DNA of 64,000 nucleotides, taken from NCBI RefSeq assembly GCF_019649055.1, contig NW_026570278.1, positions 62,001-126,000 on the forward strand, in the 5' to 3' direction. How positions within the stretch are numbered: position 1 is the first letter of the stretch; every line of letters starts with the position of its first letter. Both the position numbers and the translations under genes were made by a program. A model generated the notes under the pieces. The model ran no database searches, was not told the origin of the DNA, and saw nothing but the letters and a program-made list of their open reading frames with translations. Shown here piece by piece: positions 37,425 to 49,926 of this stretch. Source of the stretch: Paramacrobiotus metropolitanus. Taxonomy: Eukaryota; Tardigrada; Eutardigrada; Parachela; Macrobiotidae.

Positions 37425-39535
37425 CATTATTGCCGGAACGAAATTAGTGGTGTCGGGCATGGGGGACATTATTGCCGGAACGAAATTAGTGGTGTCGGGC
37501 ATGGGGGACATTATTGCCGGAACTAATTTAGTGGTGTCCGGCATGGGGGACATTATTGCCGGAACGAAATTAGTGGTGTCGGGCATGGGGGACATTATGG
37601 CCGGAACGAAATTAGTGGTGTCGGGCATGGGGGACATTATTGCCGGAACGAAATTAGTGGTGTCGGGCATGGGGACATTATTGCCGGAACGAAATTAGTG
37701 GTGTCCGGTATGGGGGACATTATGGCCGGAACGAAATTAGTGGTGTCGGGCATGGGGGACATTATGGCCGGAACGAAATTAGTGGTGTCGGGCATGGGGA
37801 CATTATTGCCGGAACGAAATTAGTGGTGTCGGGCATGGGGACATTATTGCCGGAACGAAATTAGTGGTGTCCGGTATGGGGGACATTATGGCCGGAACGA
37901 AATTAGTGGTGTCGGGCATGGGGACATTATTGCCGGAACGAAATTAGTGGTGTCGGGCATGGGGACATTATTGCCGGAACGAAATTAGTGGTGTCCGGTA
38001 TGGGGGACATTATTGCCGGAACGAAATTAGTGGTGTCGGGCATGGGGGACATTATTGCCGGAACGAAATTAGTGGTGTCCGGTATGGGGGACATTATTGC
38101 CGGAACGAAATTAGTGGTGTCGGGCATGGGGACATTATTGCCGGAACGAAATTAGTGGGCATGGGGGACATTATTGCCGGAACGAAATTAGTGGTGTCCG
38201 GTATGGGGGACATTATTGCCGGAACGAAATTAGTGGTGTCGGGCATGGGGGACATTATGGCCGGAACGAAATTAGTGGTGTCGGGCATGGGGGACATTAT
38301 TGCCGGAACGAAATTAGTGGTGTCGGGCATGGGGGACATTATTGCCGGAACGAAATTAGTGGTGTCCGGTATGGGGGACATTATGGCCGGAACGAAATTA
38401 GTGGTGTCGGGCATGGGGGACATTATTGCCGGAACGAAATTAGTGGTGTCCGGTATGGGGGACATTATTGCCGGAACGAAATTAGTGGTGTCGGGCATGG
38501 GGGACATTATGGCCGGAACGAAATTAGTGGTGTCGGGCATGGGGACATTATTGCCGGAACGAAATTAGTGGTGTCCGGTATGGGGGACATTATTGCCGGA
38601 ACGAAATTAGTGGTGTCGGGCATGGGGGACATTATTGCCGGAACGAAATTAGTGGTGTCGGACATGGGGACATTATTGCCCGAACGAATTGAGTGGTGTC
38701 CGCCATGGGGGACATTATTGCCGGAACGAATTTAGTGGTGTCGGGCATGGGGGACATTATTGCCGGAACGAAATTAGTGGTGTCCGGTATGGGGGACATT
38801 ATTGCCGGAACGAAATTAGTGGTGTCGGGCATGGGGGACATTATTGCCGGAACGAAATTAGTGGTGTCGGGCATGGGGGACATTATTGCCGGAACGAAAT
38901 TAGTGGTGTCGGGCATGGGGGACATTATTGCCGGAACGAAATTAGTGGTGTCGGGCATGGGGGACATTATTGCCGGAACGAAATTAGTGGTGTCCGGTAT
39001 GGGGGACATTATTGCCGGAACGAAATTAGTGGTGTCGGGCATGGGGGACATTATGGCCGGAACGAAATTAGTGGTGTCGGGCATGGGGGACATTATTGCC
39101 GGAACGAAATTAGTGGTGTCGGGCATGGGGACATTATTGCCGGAACGAAATTAGTGGTGTCCGGTATGGGGACATTATGGCCGGAACGAAATTAGTGGTG
39201 TCGGGCATGGGGACATTATTGCCGGAACGAAATTAGTGGTGTCGGGCATGGGGACATTATTGCCGGAACGAAATTAGTGGTGTCGGGCATGGGGGACATT
39301 ATTGCCGGAACGAAATTAGTGGTGTCGGGCATGGGGGACATTATTGCCGGAACGAAATTAGTGGTGTCGGGCATGGGGGACATTATTGCCGGATTGAATA
39401 GTGATGAATTACTAGGTGTTCGGTAAGGGGGGCATTTTTGCCGGAGTGCATTACCAGGTGTCCGGTAAGGGGGACATTATTGCCGGAGTGACTTACTTGG
39501 TGTCCGGTAAGGGGACATTATTTACGGAACGAGAT
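37425..39535 (+). repeat. Left 42-bp tandem array, roughly 50 units
   Basis: Unit GGTGTCGGGCATGGGGGACATT continues with ATTGCCGGAACGAAATTAGT. Units are 42 bp, or 41 where one G is missing. Two positions vary together (TCGGGCATG or TCCGGTATG; ATTATT or ATTATG), producing higher-order blocks of several units. The last units (39400-39530) decay toward the right-arm type with CCGGAGTGA. Long open frames of 14-residue peptides across this array are a by-product of the 42-bp period. Confidence 0.95.
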
Positions 39536-40806
39536 TAATGGTTTGAAGGTTAAGAATGGACTGGATTATATCAGGTTGAGTGTGATCACAGCTGTGTTAT
39601 AATTCAGTTTGAGGAGCATTTCTGAATCATGCAGTCGTGCGATTAGTACTTCTATGTCATGTCAGTTGCTTAATGTTTAATGGCGCTTAAACATAAGTCG
39701 TCAAATTTTTTGCGGCAGCCATTGTCTTAAAATTTCGTATAACTAAGAAAAGTTCTGTAATAGAATAACCTATACGCTGGCTGTATTTTGGTCCACCAAA
39801 AGATAACTAAAAATTCAGAAGTGCTGAAATGTAATTAACGTTATTTCCGGTCAACTATAACATTATTTTAATCCGAAAAAGTCTGCAATTATCACGGTGT
39901 CGGTGGCGGTGCGTTTCGCTTTAAACTAGCCTATAAATCACTTAGGCAGCATACGAAGTTAACACAGCTTTGTTACAACCAAAGCAGTTCCTTCCGGCTT
40001 TCTGTTATTCTTCTTACCCCTTATAGGTGTGAAACTTTATTTCAAACCTAGCATTATTAGATCCGGATGTTTTGCTTGATCAGTAGGGAATAAAAGCGCA
40101 ATTAACTGGATCAAGAATTGTGGCTCTGATGTGTTTATAACGGCCAATATTAGTCCATTTATTATAGAACTGGTAGTGACGTCGTTCGGTCGTTATCTTC
40201 TCTCTGCTATGCTGCCTATGCACACACTCCGCTGAACGCCTTGTAAGCTTTACGCTTCCGCAAGTCCCACTCTGAGATTCAACTCGTACGGGGGCTGCCG
40301 TAATTATGTGTGTGGTTTAATTTACGGTATATTTCGCGTGTTGAGCTTTGTCAGCTTAGTTTTATAAAATTTCGTGCAGTTTAGAACCTATTTATTTTAC
40401 CTTTCTGCAACCATTTAACTGAACTGCAAGGCGGCTGCAACGAAAAGTGGTTAGTGTATCGTATTGTGTCAAATGCAGTTCCTGCGAACTTTTACACATG
40501 GAGCAAAATGTGTGCTCACATAAATGAAAATTGTTTGCTTAAAAATTCCCACTGCTGCACTCTTTTATTTGCTGTATTTTTACGAAATTATGGGTCAGTA
40601 AAGAGCACTTGGACCGCCCGCGCTGGCTGTTAGATCAACGTTAATGTTACAACAACAAAAAAAGCAACCTCAAACAATGTAGGAGGCAATTAAAATAGAA
40701 GTATAAATGTATTACTTAACTGTACCAGGGCAACCAGGAACGTGTATATGAGCACAATAAACAGACTATTGCCATTACAGCGCGTTTAATTGTTGCGCAA
40801 AACGGT
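39536..40806. other. Foldback element centre, left part
   Basis: Unique AT-rich sequence between the left array and the membrane-protein exon. No open frame of note and no repeat seen. Confidence 0.35.
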
Positions 40807-41134
40807 CTACAGTGTCTCCTCCGGTGACACGTCATACTGCGTGGGCAGCGTCACCTTCGCGCCGTCGACACCCTCCTCCAACTGCCGGCGCCGCATTTCC
40901 TCGCAGGAAAAGAACCCTTGATATTTCGCCTGGAGTTCCTTAGCGTAGTTGTCCGCCGCGACAAAGTTATAGATAATAAAGATGGCTAGCACGATGAACC
41001 CCACGCCAAAGGCGATGAGGGGCCATTTGATGTCCTCTGCTTGACTGTGGCCGAGCTTAATATTCTTGGGGACCACTCCAGTTATGCCGCCGATCAGATT
41101 GCCGGCCAACACCAGCAACAAGCAGTAGTTGTAG
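40807..41134 (-). CDS. Terminal exon of a two-TM membrane protein
   Basis: A good acceptor (CGCCTTCCGCAG) precedes SYNYCLLLVLAG at 41134, and the frame runs to a stop at 40807. Two hydrophobic helices are evident: the first spans roughly CLLLVLAGNLIGGITGVV, the second WPLIAFGVGFIVLAIFIIYNF. They are followed by a charged cytosolic-type tail (SCEEMRRRQLEEG, ending SPEETL). The 5' exons were not found within the element. It may be a host exon captured by, or trapped inside, the foldback element, or simply the original host gene into which both arms inserted. Not recognised as a known family. Confidence 0.5.
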
Positions 41135-42039
41135 CTGCGGAAGGCGCACGGGGTACAAACGGGGTACAAACGGGCAGTTAGTTCCGGTGGTCCAGGGGCT
41201 TTCACTGACCTTTAATTTTGTGTAAATACAGTATTTACGCAGCTGTTAGTTTCTGCTGCCAGTCGGTGCTAGATCCTTGTTTTTAATTTTTAAAAACCAT
41301 GGAGTTGTATGACTCCAGTTTGTAATCACAAAAGTTTTCGCTACCTCCATAACTGAATATTGCAACGTCGAAATTTGTTGGTGCCTCCTGTTTTTGCTTG
41401 TGAGTAAAAACTGGAAACTGAACCACCCTTGTGTCTTTTGAAAAAATTTAATGTAAACGAATGCAAAAATATCCGCTTCGAAATTCATGCAGTGATTAAG
41501 TCATTGGTTTAATAATTTTGCTTAAAGTCGTTTCAGATTTTTACTTTAATGTTATCGGACTTCACTAGCAATGTTATTCATACGAGTATTTTCTTTCAAA
41601 AACTTTTTCTTTTATAGAGACCAGAACAAAATCTGCCGGCACAAAATTCGTCCACTTGTTTTACCACACCACAGCTTGCCCGGCATAAACTCGTGGCGGG
41701 CGTATTGACATTGGCCTAAAAGGACCTTGAAACTGTTCAATTTTTACCGGCAAAAAGTGCATTTGTTTCCTTACTATGATCTTACTGCAACCGAAACTTA
41801 AAGTTATGGCAATAGCGACCGGTTGTAGAATCTGGCTAGGTGTATCCGTAAAAGCTACGCTGTATCAGCATTTACATAAAGCTTAAGTGCATAATCCTAA
41901 ATCTGAAAATCCTAAAACCTGTATCAAACAACCCTAAAGATAAAGCATGACGTATACTGTCACGGAGGAGGAAATAAATATAAATATCTATTGGAACGCG
42001 CGCGCTGCTCTCTGACTGAATATGTTTACATATCAGTAT

Positions 42040-43145
42040 CCCATACCGGACACCTATGAGTAGTAATTCACTCCGGCAATAGTGTCCCCCATACCGGACA
42101 CCTAGTTGTTCACTCCGGCAATAATGTCCCCCATACCGGACACCTAGTTATTCACTCCGGCAATAATGTCCCCCATACCGGACACCTAGTTGTTCACTCC
42201 GGCAATAATGTCCCCCATACCGGACACCTAGTTATTCACTCCGGCAATAATGTCCCCATGCCGGACACCTAGTAATTCACTCCGGCAATAATGTCCCCCA
42301 TGCCGGACACCTAGTAATTCACTCCGGCAATAATGTCCCCCATGCCGGACACCTAGTAATTCACTCCGGCAATAATGTCCCCCATGCCGGACACCTAGTA
42401 ATTCACTCCGGCAATAATGTCCCCATGCCGGACACCTAGTAATTCACTCCGGCAATAATGTCCCCTATACCGGACACCTAGTTGTTCACTCCGGCAATAA
42501 TGTCCCCATACCGGACACCTAGTTATTCACTCCGGCAATAATGTCCCCATACCGGACACCTAGTTGTTCACTCCGGCAATAATGTCCCCATGCCGGACAC
42601 CTATTAATTCACTCCGGCAATAATGTCCCCCATGCCGGACACCTATTAATTCACTCCGGCAATAATGTCCCCATGCCGGACACCTATTAATTCACTCCGG
42701 CAATAATGTCCCCCATACCGGACACCTAGTTATTCACTCCGGCAATAATGTCCCCCATACCGGACACCTAGTTGTTCACTCCGGCAATAATGTCCCCCAT
42801 ACCGGACACCTAGTTATTCACTCCGGCAATAATGTCCCCCATACCGGACACCTAGTTGTTCACTCCGGCAATAATGTCCCCCATACCGGACACCTAGTTA
42901 TTCACTCCGGCAATAATGTCCCCATACCGGACACCTAGTTGTTCACTCCGGCAATAATGTCCCCATACCGGACACCTAGTTATTCACTCCGGCAATAATG
43001 TCCCCCATACCGGACACCTAGTTGTTCACTCCGGCAATAATGTCCCCCATACCGGACACCTAGTTATTCACTCCGGCAATAATGTCCCTCATACCGGACA
43101 CCTAGTTGTTCACTCCGGCAATAGTGTCCCCCATACCGGACACCG
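42040..43145 (-). repeat. Right 42-bp tandem array, roughly 26 units
   Basis: Unit TCACTCCGGCAATAATGTCC continues with CCCATACCGGACACCTAGTTGT and alternates TTG/TTA. It is the inverted counterpart of the left array but a distinct subfamily (CCGGAGTGA rather than CCGGAACGA). Units with GCCGG and ACCGG, and with 41 or 42 bp, alternate in blocks. Confidence 0.95.
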
Positions 43146-43371
43146 CTGTCGCTTCAGTGGACAGCGTTTCCGGTTTTTTTGACTGGTAACGCTGTGGTAA
43201 CGCTGGTGGTAGTTTGCCAGAGGTCACCGATTGACCTGAAAATCAGCTTTCCGTGGTAGGTCCCCCAAGTCACCATTCTGGCCAAAGGGTTACCATTTTG
43301 GCGATGGTGGCAGGGGGGACACGGCAAAAATGTCCGGGGGGACAGGGGGGACATTTTTGCCGGTCACAGGT

Positions 43372-43868
43372 GAGAGAGAATCGTCTTCGGTCTCTTCGTT
43401 TTCCTTTTAACTTTCAGTAAATACAAAAAACAGAATGACAGTTTTGTAGAGAATTTTTTTCTCTATACAATTCAAAAACCCAAGCAATTCAGAAACTCAC
43501 GAAACGTTGAGAAGATAAGGAAAAGGAAAAATGCACGCTTGTGTTCCTCACCCACTTGAACATGCTGGACAGTCAGCGAGGGCCGGAGAGCACTCTGAGC
43601 ACATCTTTGTAGTTTTGGAATCGGCCACGCTCTTAAAGCCAAACCCGGCCACCACTGATTGGAAAGCTTGTGAAAGTGTGTGAGGATCACTAGCGAGCAT
43701 TTTTACTTTTCCCCATCTTTTCAACGTTTTCGTGGGTTTCTGAATTGTTTATTAGACTCATAATATAGAGAAAACATTTCTCTACAAAACTGTCGTTCTG
43801 TTTTTTGTATTTACTGAAATTTAAGGGAAAACGAAGAGAACGAAGACAATTTTCTCTCTGCTGTCCCT
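43372..43868. repeat. Inverted-repeat element abutting the foldback element
   Basis: About 150-170 bp at the left (GAGAGAGAATCGTCTTCGGT onward, including ACAGTTTTGTAGAGAA) is repeated in inverted orientation at the right (to about 43868) around a centre of about 165 bp. No open frame. It starts within a few bases of the foldback end, so one element may have inserted at the edge of the other. Confidence 0.7.
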
Positions 43869-44380
43869 ATCAATTTCGATAAACCCTCATACACTTTCTG
43901 ACAATAGGGCGTGCAGTGCGCATGTGCAAGCTCATTCGTCGGGACTTTATTAATTCCGCCAGCGTTTCGCCATCGGTCTCGAAAAACGCGCTTTGCGAAA
44001 TGTTTGGCCTGGAAAAAAAACGTCAAAGTTGATAGAATGAAATTATGGGATTTTTCTGGCTTTACCAAGACAAATCATCGAACTATTTGTGCTACGGTAA
44101 CGCCAGTCATTGACCGCCAAGCCAGGAACCGGCACGTATCATGAAGACTCTAAATGGCTAAGCCGTTGCTACCATTCTCATTTTTAATTATGCCGCTGGC
44201 GTTCGCAGTACACAGATTTACTGTTGCGTCAACCGGTAAAGCACTGCCGTTATTCTCGTGCGCCAGGCAGGCAGTGGGCTGCACTTCCATACAACCGTCG
44301 TCGGTTGTCGGCAAAGACGTCAAAATCTTTCACCAGAGACCGGGCCTTTCTCTCTACGCGGAAACACTAGCAGGACTTTG

Positions 44381-44388
44381 ATACTGGT
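44381..44388. repeat. 8-bp target duplication ATACTGGT of the hAT MITE (left copy)
   Basis: ATACTGGT here is repeated exactly at 50737-50744, at the other end of the hAT element, 6.3 kb away because of the nested LTR element. Confidence 0.8.
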
Positions 44389-44396
44389 TATGGTTG

Positions 44397-44879
44397 TGTC
44401 ACGAGTACGACTGGTTGAAGTACATTTTGTATGGACAGTCATACTGTGATGTGGTTTGCAACGGAAGGAAGTGGCCAGAAAGTATTAGCCAATTAGTAAA
44501 GTGTTAAGTGTACTTTGATCTCTCATAAAACAATCAATAAAATGTTGTCTCATGGTTTGTCTATGAGTGCTTTTAAGTTGAAGGCGTGTTTTGTCATCTT
44601 TCATATTTTTGCATCAGAAATCACTGTTGAGTGCTTGAGGGAGAAGAACTCCTTGTGAATGAATTAGTATCATCTTGCATGGCTAGCAGCTCTGGAATAT
44701 CCTGTCTAGAAAATGTTCTCTGGAATGTCTTCTTGTCTTTGATATTGTTGCACTGTTAGTCTGAGTTTATATAAAGGTCACCGTTAGCAGAACGATTGGG
44801 TTAACGTCGTGTCTGAGTTTAGCTATTTAGTAAAGGTCATTCACCACCATAAACCATCAGTAGTTTACTCTATCTGACA
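44397..44879 (+). repeat. 5' LTR
   Basis: 483 bp, TG...CA. It contains TATATAAA (44768-44775) and AATAAA (44536-44541). It differs from the 3' LTR at one base (T at 44571, A at 49618) by eye, with no indels. Confidence 0.93.
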
Positions 44880-46203
44880 TGGAGGGCATTTGGTGGTGAA
44901 AGTCATTCTATGTCTTTTTCCGCGCAGTTGTGTGGTTTATCGAGTCGACTAAATGCAATAGTCATTGTCACCTGTCCGATTTCACCTGTGCGATTTTACC
45001 TGTGGAACCCGGATCGCCTGCCTGTTACCGGTCTACAGTGGGATACCTTTGTGTTTGTTTTTGCGGATTGGATGCAGCTGGATGCCGGCGAGCACGGTGC
45101 CAACCGGATGACGCGGGCGAAGTTCGCGGTTGAAGAACCACACGGATGGTGTAAGTGGCAGATCGATAGCCGTGTCTAGTGCAGCATGCTGTTTAATTTT
45201 GTTGCGATGAGTCATTTCTCCCTACGTTAAGAAGATCGTTCCGTTTTGCACGATATTGCTTGGCTTGTTATTATAATGGTTGTTACTACATGAATTTTGA
45301 TGGAACGCCAGCGTGAATGGTTCAGACTAACTTTTTTCCTTGATACCGGTTTACGATTAGATAAGATAGAAGTCAGCGTTAAATGTAATGGGATACAGCA
45401 GTTGGTGCACTACGTAGGTGATATTTGTTCTTACGTCCCTTGTGTACAAAGAATCGAAGTTGCTAATCCAGACCGAAGTGTGGGAACGATATACCCATTG
45501 AGATAGAAAGATGTACAAGGTCAACGAACAGTACTTATTATGCTAATCATAACTTTCGTTCAACTACAATAGCTGTGCTAGTCTGTGTAACCCGCCGACA
45601 TACCACGCGTTTGTCAGCTGTTGTTTATCGGCTTGTACCGTAGATGTGATGAAACTCTTGTGGCCTCGTTGTTCTTTCGTGACGTTCACGGCCGGTATTT
45701 TATTTGGGCGTGACCGGCAATTTCAGTTGCCGGTAACCTGATGTAGTTAGCAGCATGCAAGTACACGTTTCAGCATTGTTAGCGTTTTGTTTATTGCATC
45801 AACTTTATAGTGTCAGTCACCGGCACTTGCTTATGTTAGTGATAACTTTTGCTGAGCAAAAAAAAAAGCTGAGTTTACTCTGTATTTCTGTTCACTGTGT
45901 AAGTCTGTACTGCTGTGTTCATCCCGGCTTGTGCACATGTGCTTACACGCGCGGCGCAATCTCGTAGCTGTTGTTGGTACATAAATACCGGTACAACGGG
46001 TACATACATTTTGTTGTGTACTCTGTACATGTGATTTATTAACACGCACGGCAGTGCCAATTTATACCGGTATGTTACTAATAAGCAGGCATGATCATAT
46101 ACTCGTACCAGTTGTAATGATAATGTAGCTCTGCTCTAAGTAACAATTCTAATCATAATTGTAACTGTTAACCTTGAATTACAATGGCTAATAATAATAA
46201 ACT

Positions 46204-47086
46204 ATGCCTGATACAGGAAGCACCTTACCGTTAACACATGTAAGTGAAAGGGAGCTGGTTGATAAAGCGAAAAACCTATACAAAGTAGGAGTAGCAAAGT
46301 GAAGGCGATTACCAGTAAAGAGCCGGTTGCAGTTACGAGTAAGGATAAAGCGAAAGATTTGAATAGTACTTACGTTCACTGACGATTCTCAGGTTAAAAT
46401 TACTAGCCCGGTAAATGCAGATGTAGATCTTTTGCAGAATAAAAATAATAACGGCTGAAGAAATAGCTGAGAAAACCAAAATGAATGCAGCTGCAGTAAA
46501 CAAATTAGCTGAGGCTTTAAATAAATTAAATCCTGCCAAAGTCGACCGGAAGGTTAACCTTGCAGATTTGCCATCATTTTCTGGGCAAGACTCAGAATCG
46601 GCGGCAGAGTTTCTGATAAAATTCAAACTTTTTGGTGAATATTTTGAATGGGATAACGAAAAACTAAAAGAAATGTTTCCGATGCGCTTAAACAAAGACG
46701 CTTTAAAATGGTTTATTACGAATAAAACGAAGCTACCAGATTGGGACGAAACTGAGAAAGAGTTTCTTAAAATGTTTGGCAAAAGTGCGTATGACATTGA
46801 TCTGCAGACACTAAGCTTATCTAACAATCCATTACAAAATCCCTTGGGTTACGTTTTCGAGATTCTCGATTACGTTCGCATAACAAACCCTCTTGCAACA
46901 GAGCAGGAAAAAGTACGAGTGATTTTTGAGCACATGCCACCTGAACTGAAAGCAGCGGTTATCGAAGACAGACCAGATACTGTTGATAGGTTTGTTGAGA
47001 GGCTTAAAGACATTAAACGAAAACAACAGTACTTGTCGGTTGTCGGTAAAAATGATACATCGATAAAAAAACTAACGTGGCAATAA
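46204..47086 (+). pseudogene. Ty3/gypsy-type Gag, frame-disrupted
   Basis: The longest intact frame (46481-47086) encodes a retrotransposon capsid-like domain: LADLPSFSGQDSESAAEFL, WDNEKLKEMFPMRL, ALKWFITNKTKLPDWDE and FLKMFG. Coding-like sequence extends upstream to ATG 46204 (MPDTGSTLPLTHVSERELV) through three short overlapping frames that switch near 46300, 46380 and 46450. The Gag N-terminus therefore carries about three frame shifts even though the LTRs are nearly identical. The role is capsid formation; this copy is probably non-functional as a protein. Confidence 0.7.
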
Positions 47087-49443
47087 GTCCGAAATTTAAT
47101 GAGAAAGTACGGTATACAAAGTAGCGCAGGTGTAAAACTAAAGAAAATAATAATATAATAATTAATGATCGTCGATCAATTTTTTGCTTGTTAGTTCAAA
47201 GCCTTTAAAAATAAAAACCATGACAGTAAGCCAACAGGCGGACAGCATCCAGTATAGTAATTAGCTGTGTGTTGAAAATAAAATTTTTGTGAGTGAAAAA
47301 AGTTTTATTATGAATTTTAGCCATGGACAGTCAGGGCCCTGGTCTGTAAATGGTGCATACGTAAAAATGTACAAAAAAATTGTGTATGATGATGATATAA
47401 GAAATGAGATTTTCGAGAGGAATTTAGAGTTGATATTGTTAAATTATTGATTTACTTTGCCGTCTGTTGTGCATAAATTTTTATCTGTCAGTAATGATTT
47501 TGCAGTCTAGAGATCAGCTAATTAAGAAAGGTTGCTACAAATTTTTAAAAAACTGATAAATTACCCTGCTACTTTCAGTGAAAGTAAATTACAACTAAGT
47601 TCCTGTTTTGTTACTCAAATCGCCTTTAGCCGGCTTTGAGGGACGCCTCAATGATCGGTTACTTCAGTGTGCCCCTGCTCCAACGAATTGTAGATTGGAA
47701 CAGGCGCCTACGGTTTGCAAGTTATCAAGCAAAGTGGAACAATTATTTGGTTACTTAGTGCTTACTGTCATTCAAACTGGAATTTATTAACAGAAAAGCA
47801 AACGAATGTGCCAAAATTTGTGATCATTGTAAATGTATGATGAGAAATTTACGTACAGTACGACTCTTCGGCTATACTTTTTAATGGTGTAAACTGGAAA
47901 TGGTTTCAATGGTGTTTTAATGGTTTGTGTAAACCGATTTAGTTTATTTTTCACTCTTCCAACAGGCAGAAATATTATCTGCATGTATCATGTACCTAAA
48001 ACTGTGCGTGTGACGTCTGTAAACAGAAAAAATACAGTCTCGTGCGAATATCAAAGCGGCGGAAGTGCGTGCGATGGCGTGGTTTGTTATCAAATGCCCG
48101 CTGACTCAGACATTATAGAGTGCGTAAGTTAGCCCACTGTACAGTGTACAACCAAGTTGCCGCACGGTAAACAGTGCATAAATGCCGAGTTTGTTGCAAA
48201 GCGTCAATGAATGCCTGCAAGTTGTCAGGCGAAAACTGCAAGACGTGGTCTGTGGCATGCAAATTGTGAGTTATGATGATTTTGTTTCTTATGTGCTCTT
48301 CAATTAGTTGTTCTAAATAAATTCGTTTTTCTCAGTTTGCATTTTTTTTGGGTAAACCGCAAAACGTTTTGCAAGCAACACGCATTTTATTTTATGTTCG
48401 TTTTAAGTTTCTTTGTTTTGGTATTATGCATTTGAATTGGGTTATCTTTATTAATTTTGCATGCCCGGCTATCGATCGGTGTTTTTTGTGAGCGCCTTGT
48501 GCGGGTCGAAGCGCCAAGGTCGGGTGGATTTGTTTGTAGGCACACCACATAACCCAGTAAAAGAACCGACTGCAGAGCAAAAAAGCGACTTACATTAATA
48601 TTCCTCGTTGAATCGGTTTGTCGATAATGTACTGAAGAAAAATGTGCCAGATCACGTGCACTGAACAGCAATGCAGCATAATTATGCAGCTTTATCCGCT
48701 ACAGAAGCGTGCTTTTCCGACCGTGAATGGATCGATAAGGGATGATTTTGTCGAATAATTTAGCGCAGATTGGTCCAGCGTCTGCGGATACACTGACATT
48801 GGCCCCAGCGGCATATCCAAAGCCTAAGAAGGAGCGTTAAAGATTTCCATTGGATACCGAGTGGAATGCCGGATGTGGATACGGAGTGACAGCTGATGCT
48901 GATTGCGAAGCGGGATTGGATTTGGATAACGGGTTGGTCGATAGCGCCCGTAGTTTGGAAACGGGTTGGTCATTAGCGCCCATGTTGGAGTGCGTATATG
49001 TTTTGGGAGAGATATCAGGTTGGCTGTCGGCGCCTGGTATTTTGTGAGTGCGCTGCGGCATATCATGTGTGCCGCGGAAGTTCTCTCATCAGTTATTGTT
49101 ATCGCTTTTACACCTATGGATGGTCCGAGTCTGTACCGCTACCTGTTGTGGTACTACCTGACCTTATTTTTCGTGACCTTTCCTGATGTTAATTGTCGTG
49201 ACATCAATGGACGTTACCTGTCCTAATCTTATTTCAAATTCCAATACATCGTATTATGTTCCTGACCTGACCACGTGCCACCACCTGTCAGCTGTATTAC
49301 GCCAGAAGTTTTACCCGGGGCCTCCATGTAGCCAACGGTTCTCGTGGTTGTAAGTCAGCTGTCTTAAGTTTCGTCAGCAATGGATGTTCGGATGGATCCT
49401 GTGGACGTTCGTGTCGAGGACGTCACGGTCCAAAGAAGGAGCG
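47087..49443. other. Non-coding interior of the LTR element
   Basis: This is where pol would lie in an autonomous element. I find no DTG/DSG protease, YxDD, RNase H or HHCC motifs on either strand. The sequence is AT-rich to about 48700, then more balanced, with tandem GGTTGGTCGATAGCGCCC-like words near 48935-48980. Confidence 0.5.
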
Positions 49444-49926
49444 TGTCACGAGTACGACTGGTTGAAGTACATTTTGTATGGACAGTCATACTGTGATGTG
49501 GTTTGCAACGGAAGGAAGTGGCCAGAAAGTATTAGCCAATTAGTAAAGTGTTAAGTGTACTTTGATCTCTCATAAAACAATCAATAAAATGTTGTCTCAT
49601 GGTTTGTCTATGAGTGCATTTAAGTTGAAGGCGTGTTTTGTCATCTTTCATATTTTTGCATCAGAAATCACTGTTGAGTGCTTGAGGGAGAAGAACTCCT
49701 TGTGAATGAATTAGTATCATCTTGCATGGCTAGCAGCTCTGGAATATCCTGTCTAGAAAATGTTCTCTGGAATGTCTTCTTGTCTTTGATATTGTTGCAC
49801 TGTTAGTCTGAGTTTATATAAAGGTCACCGTTAGCAGAACGATTGGGTTAACGTCGTGTCTGAGTTTAGCTATTTAGTAAAGGTCATTCACCACCATAAA
49901 CCATCAGTAGTTTACTCTATCTGACA
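49444..49926 (+). repeat. 3' LTR
   Basis: 483 bp, matching the 5' LTR at all but one position. It is followed by GTTG, the target duplication, and then the interrupted hAT element. Confidence 0.93.

Larger units (their letters stand above)
37203..43368. mobile_element. 6.2-kb foldback element with long inverted termini and opposed 42-bp repeat arrays
   Basis: The first ~190 bp (TGTGACCGGCAAAAATGTCC onward) and the complement of the last ~190 bp are very similar by eye, with scattered substitutions. Each terminus is followed inward by a 42-bp tandem array, and the two arrays are in opposite orientation. The core word GGGGGACATTATTGCCGG of the repeat resembles the element tip. This layout is like foldback (FB) transposons. 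No target duplication is visible, and no transposase is encoded, so it is probably non-autonomous. The 2.5-kb centre contains an exon of a membrane protein. Confidence 0.7.
44397..49926 (+). mobile_element. Gag-only LTR retrotransposon (TR-GAG type), 5,530 bp, very young
   Basis: Two 483-bp LTRs (TGTCACGAG...CTATCTGACA) flank a 4,564-bp interior and are themselves flanked by the 4-bp duplication GTTG (44393-44396 and 49927-49930). TGG follows the 5' LTR directly, as expected for a tRNA primer-binding site. AAAGAAGGAG precedes the 3' LTR as a polypurine tract. The only recognisable coding content is a Ty3/gypsy-type Gag; no protease, RT or integrase is seen, so it must have moved with enzymes supplied in trans. 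Confidence 0.9.

Noticed and set aside
37344-39195. Long repetitive proteins over the 42-bp array on both strands
   Set aside because: They exist on both strands and multiple frames because 42 is divisible by 3, and they break at 41-bp units.
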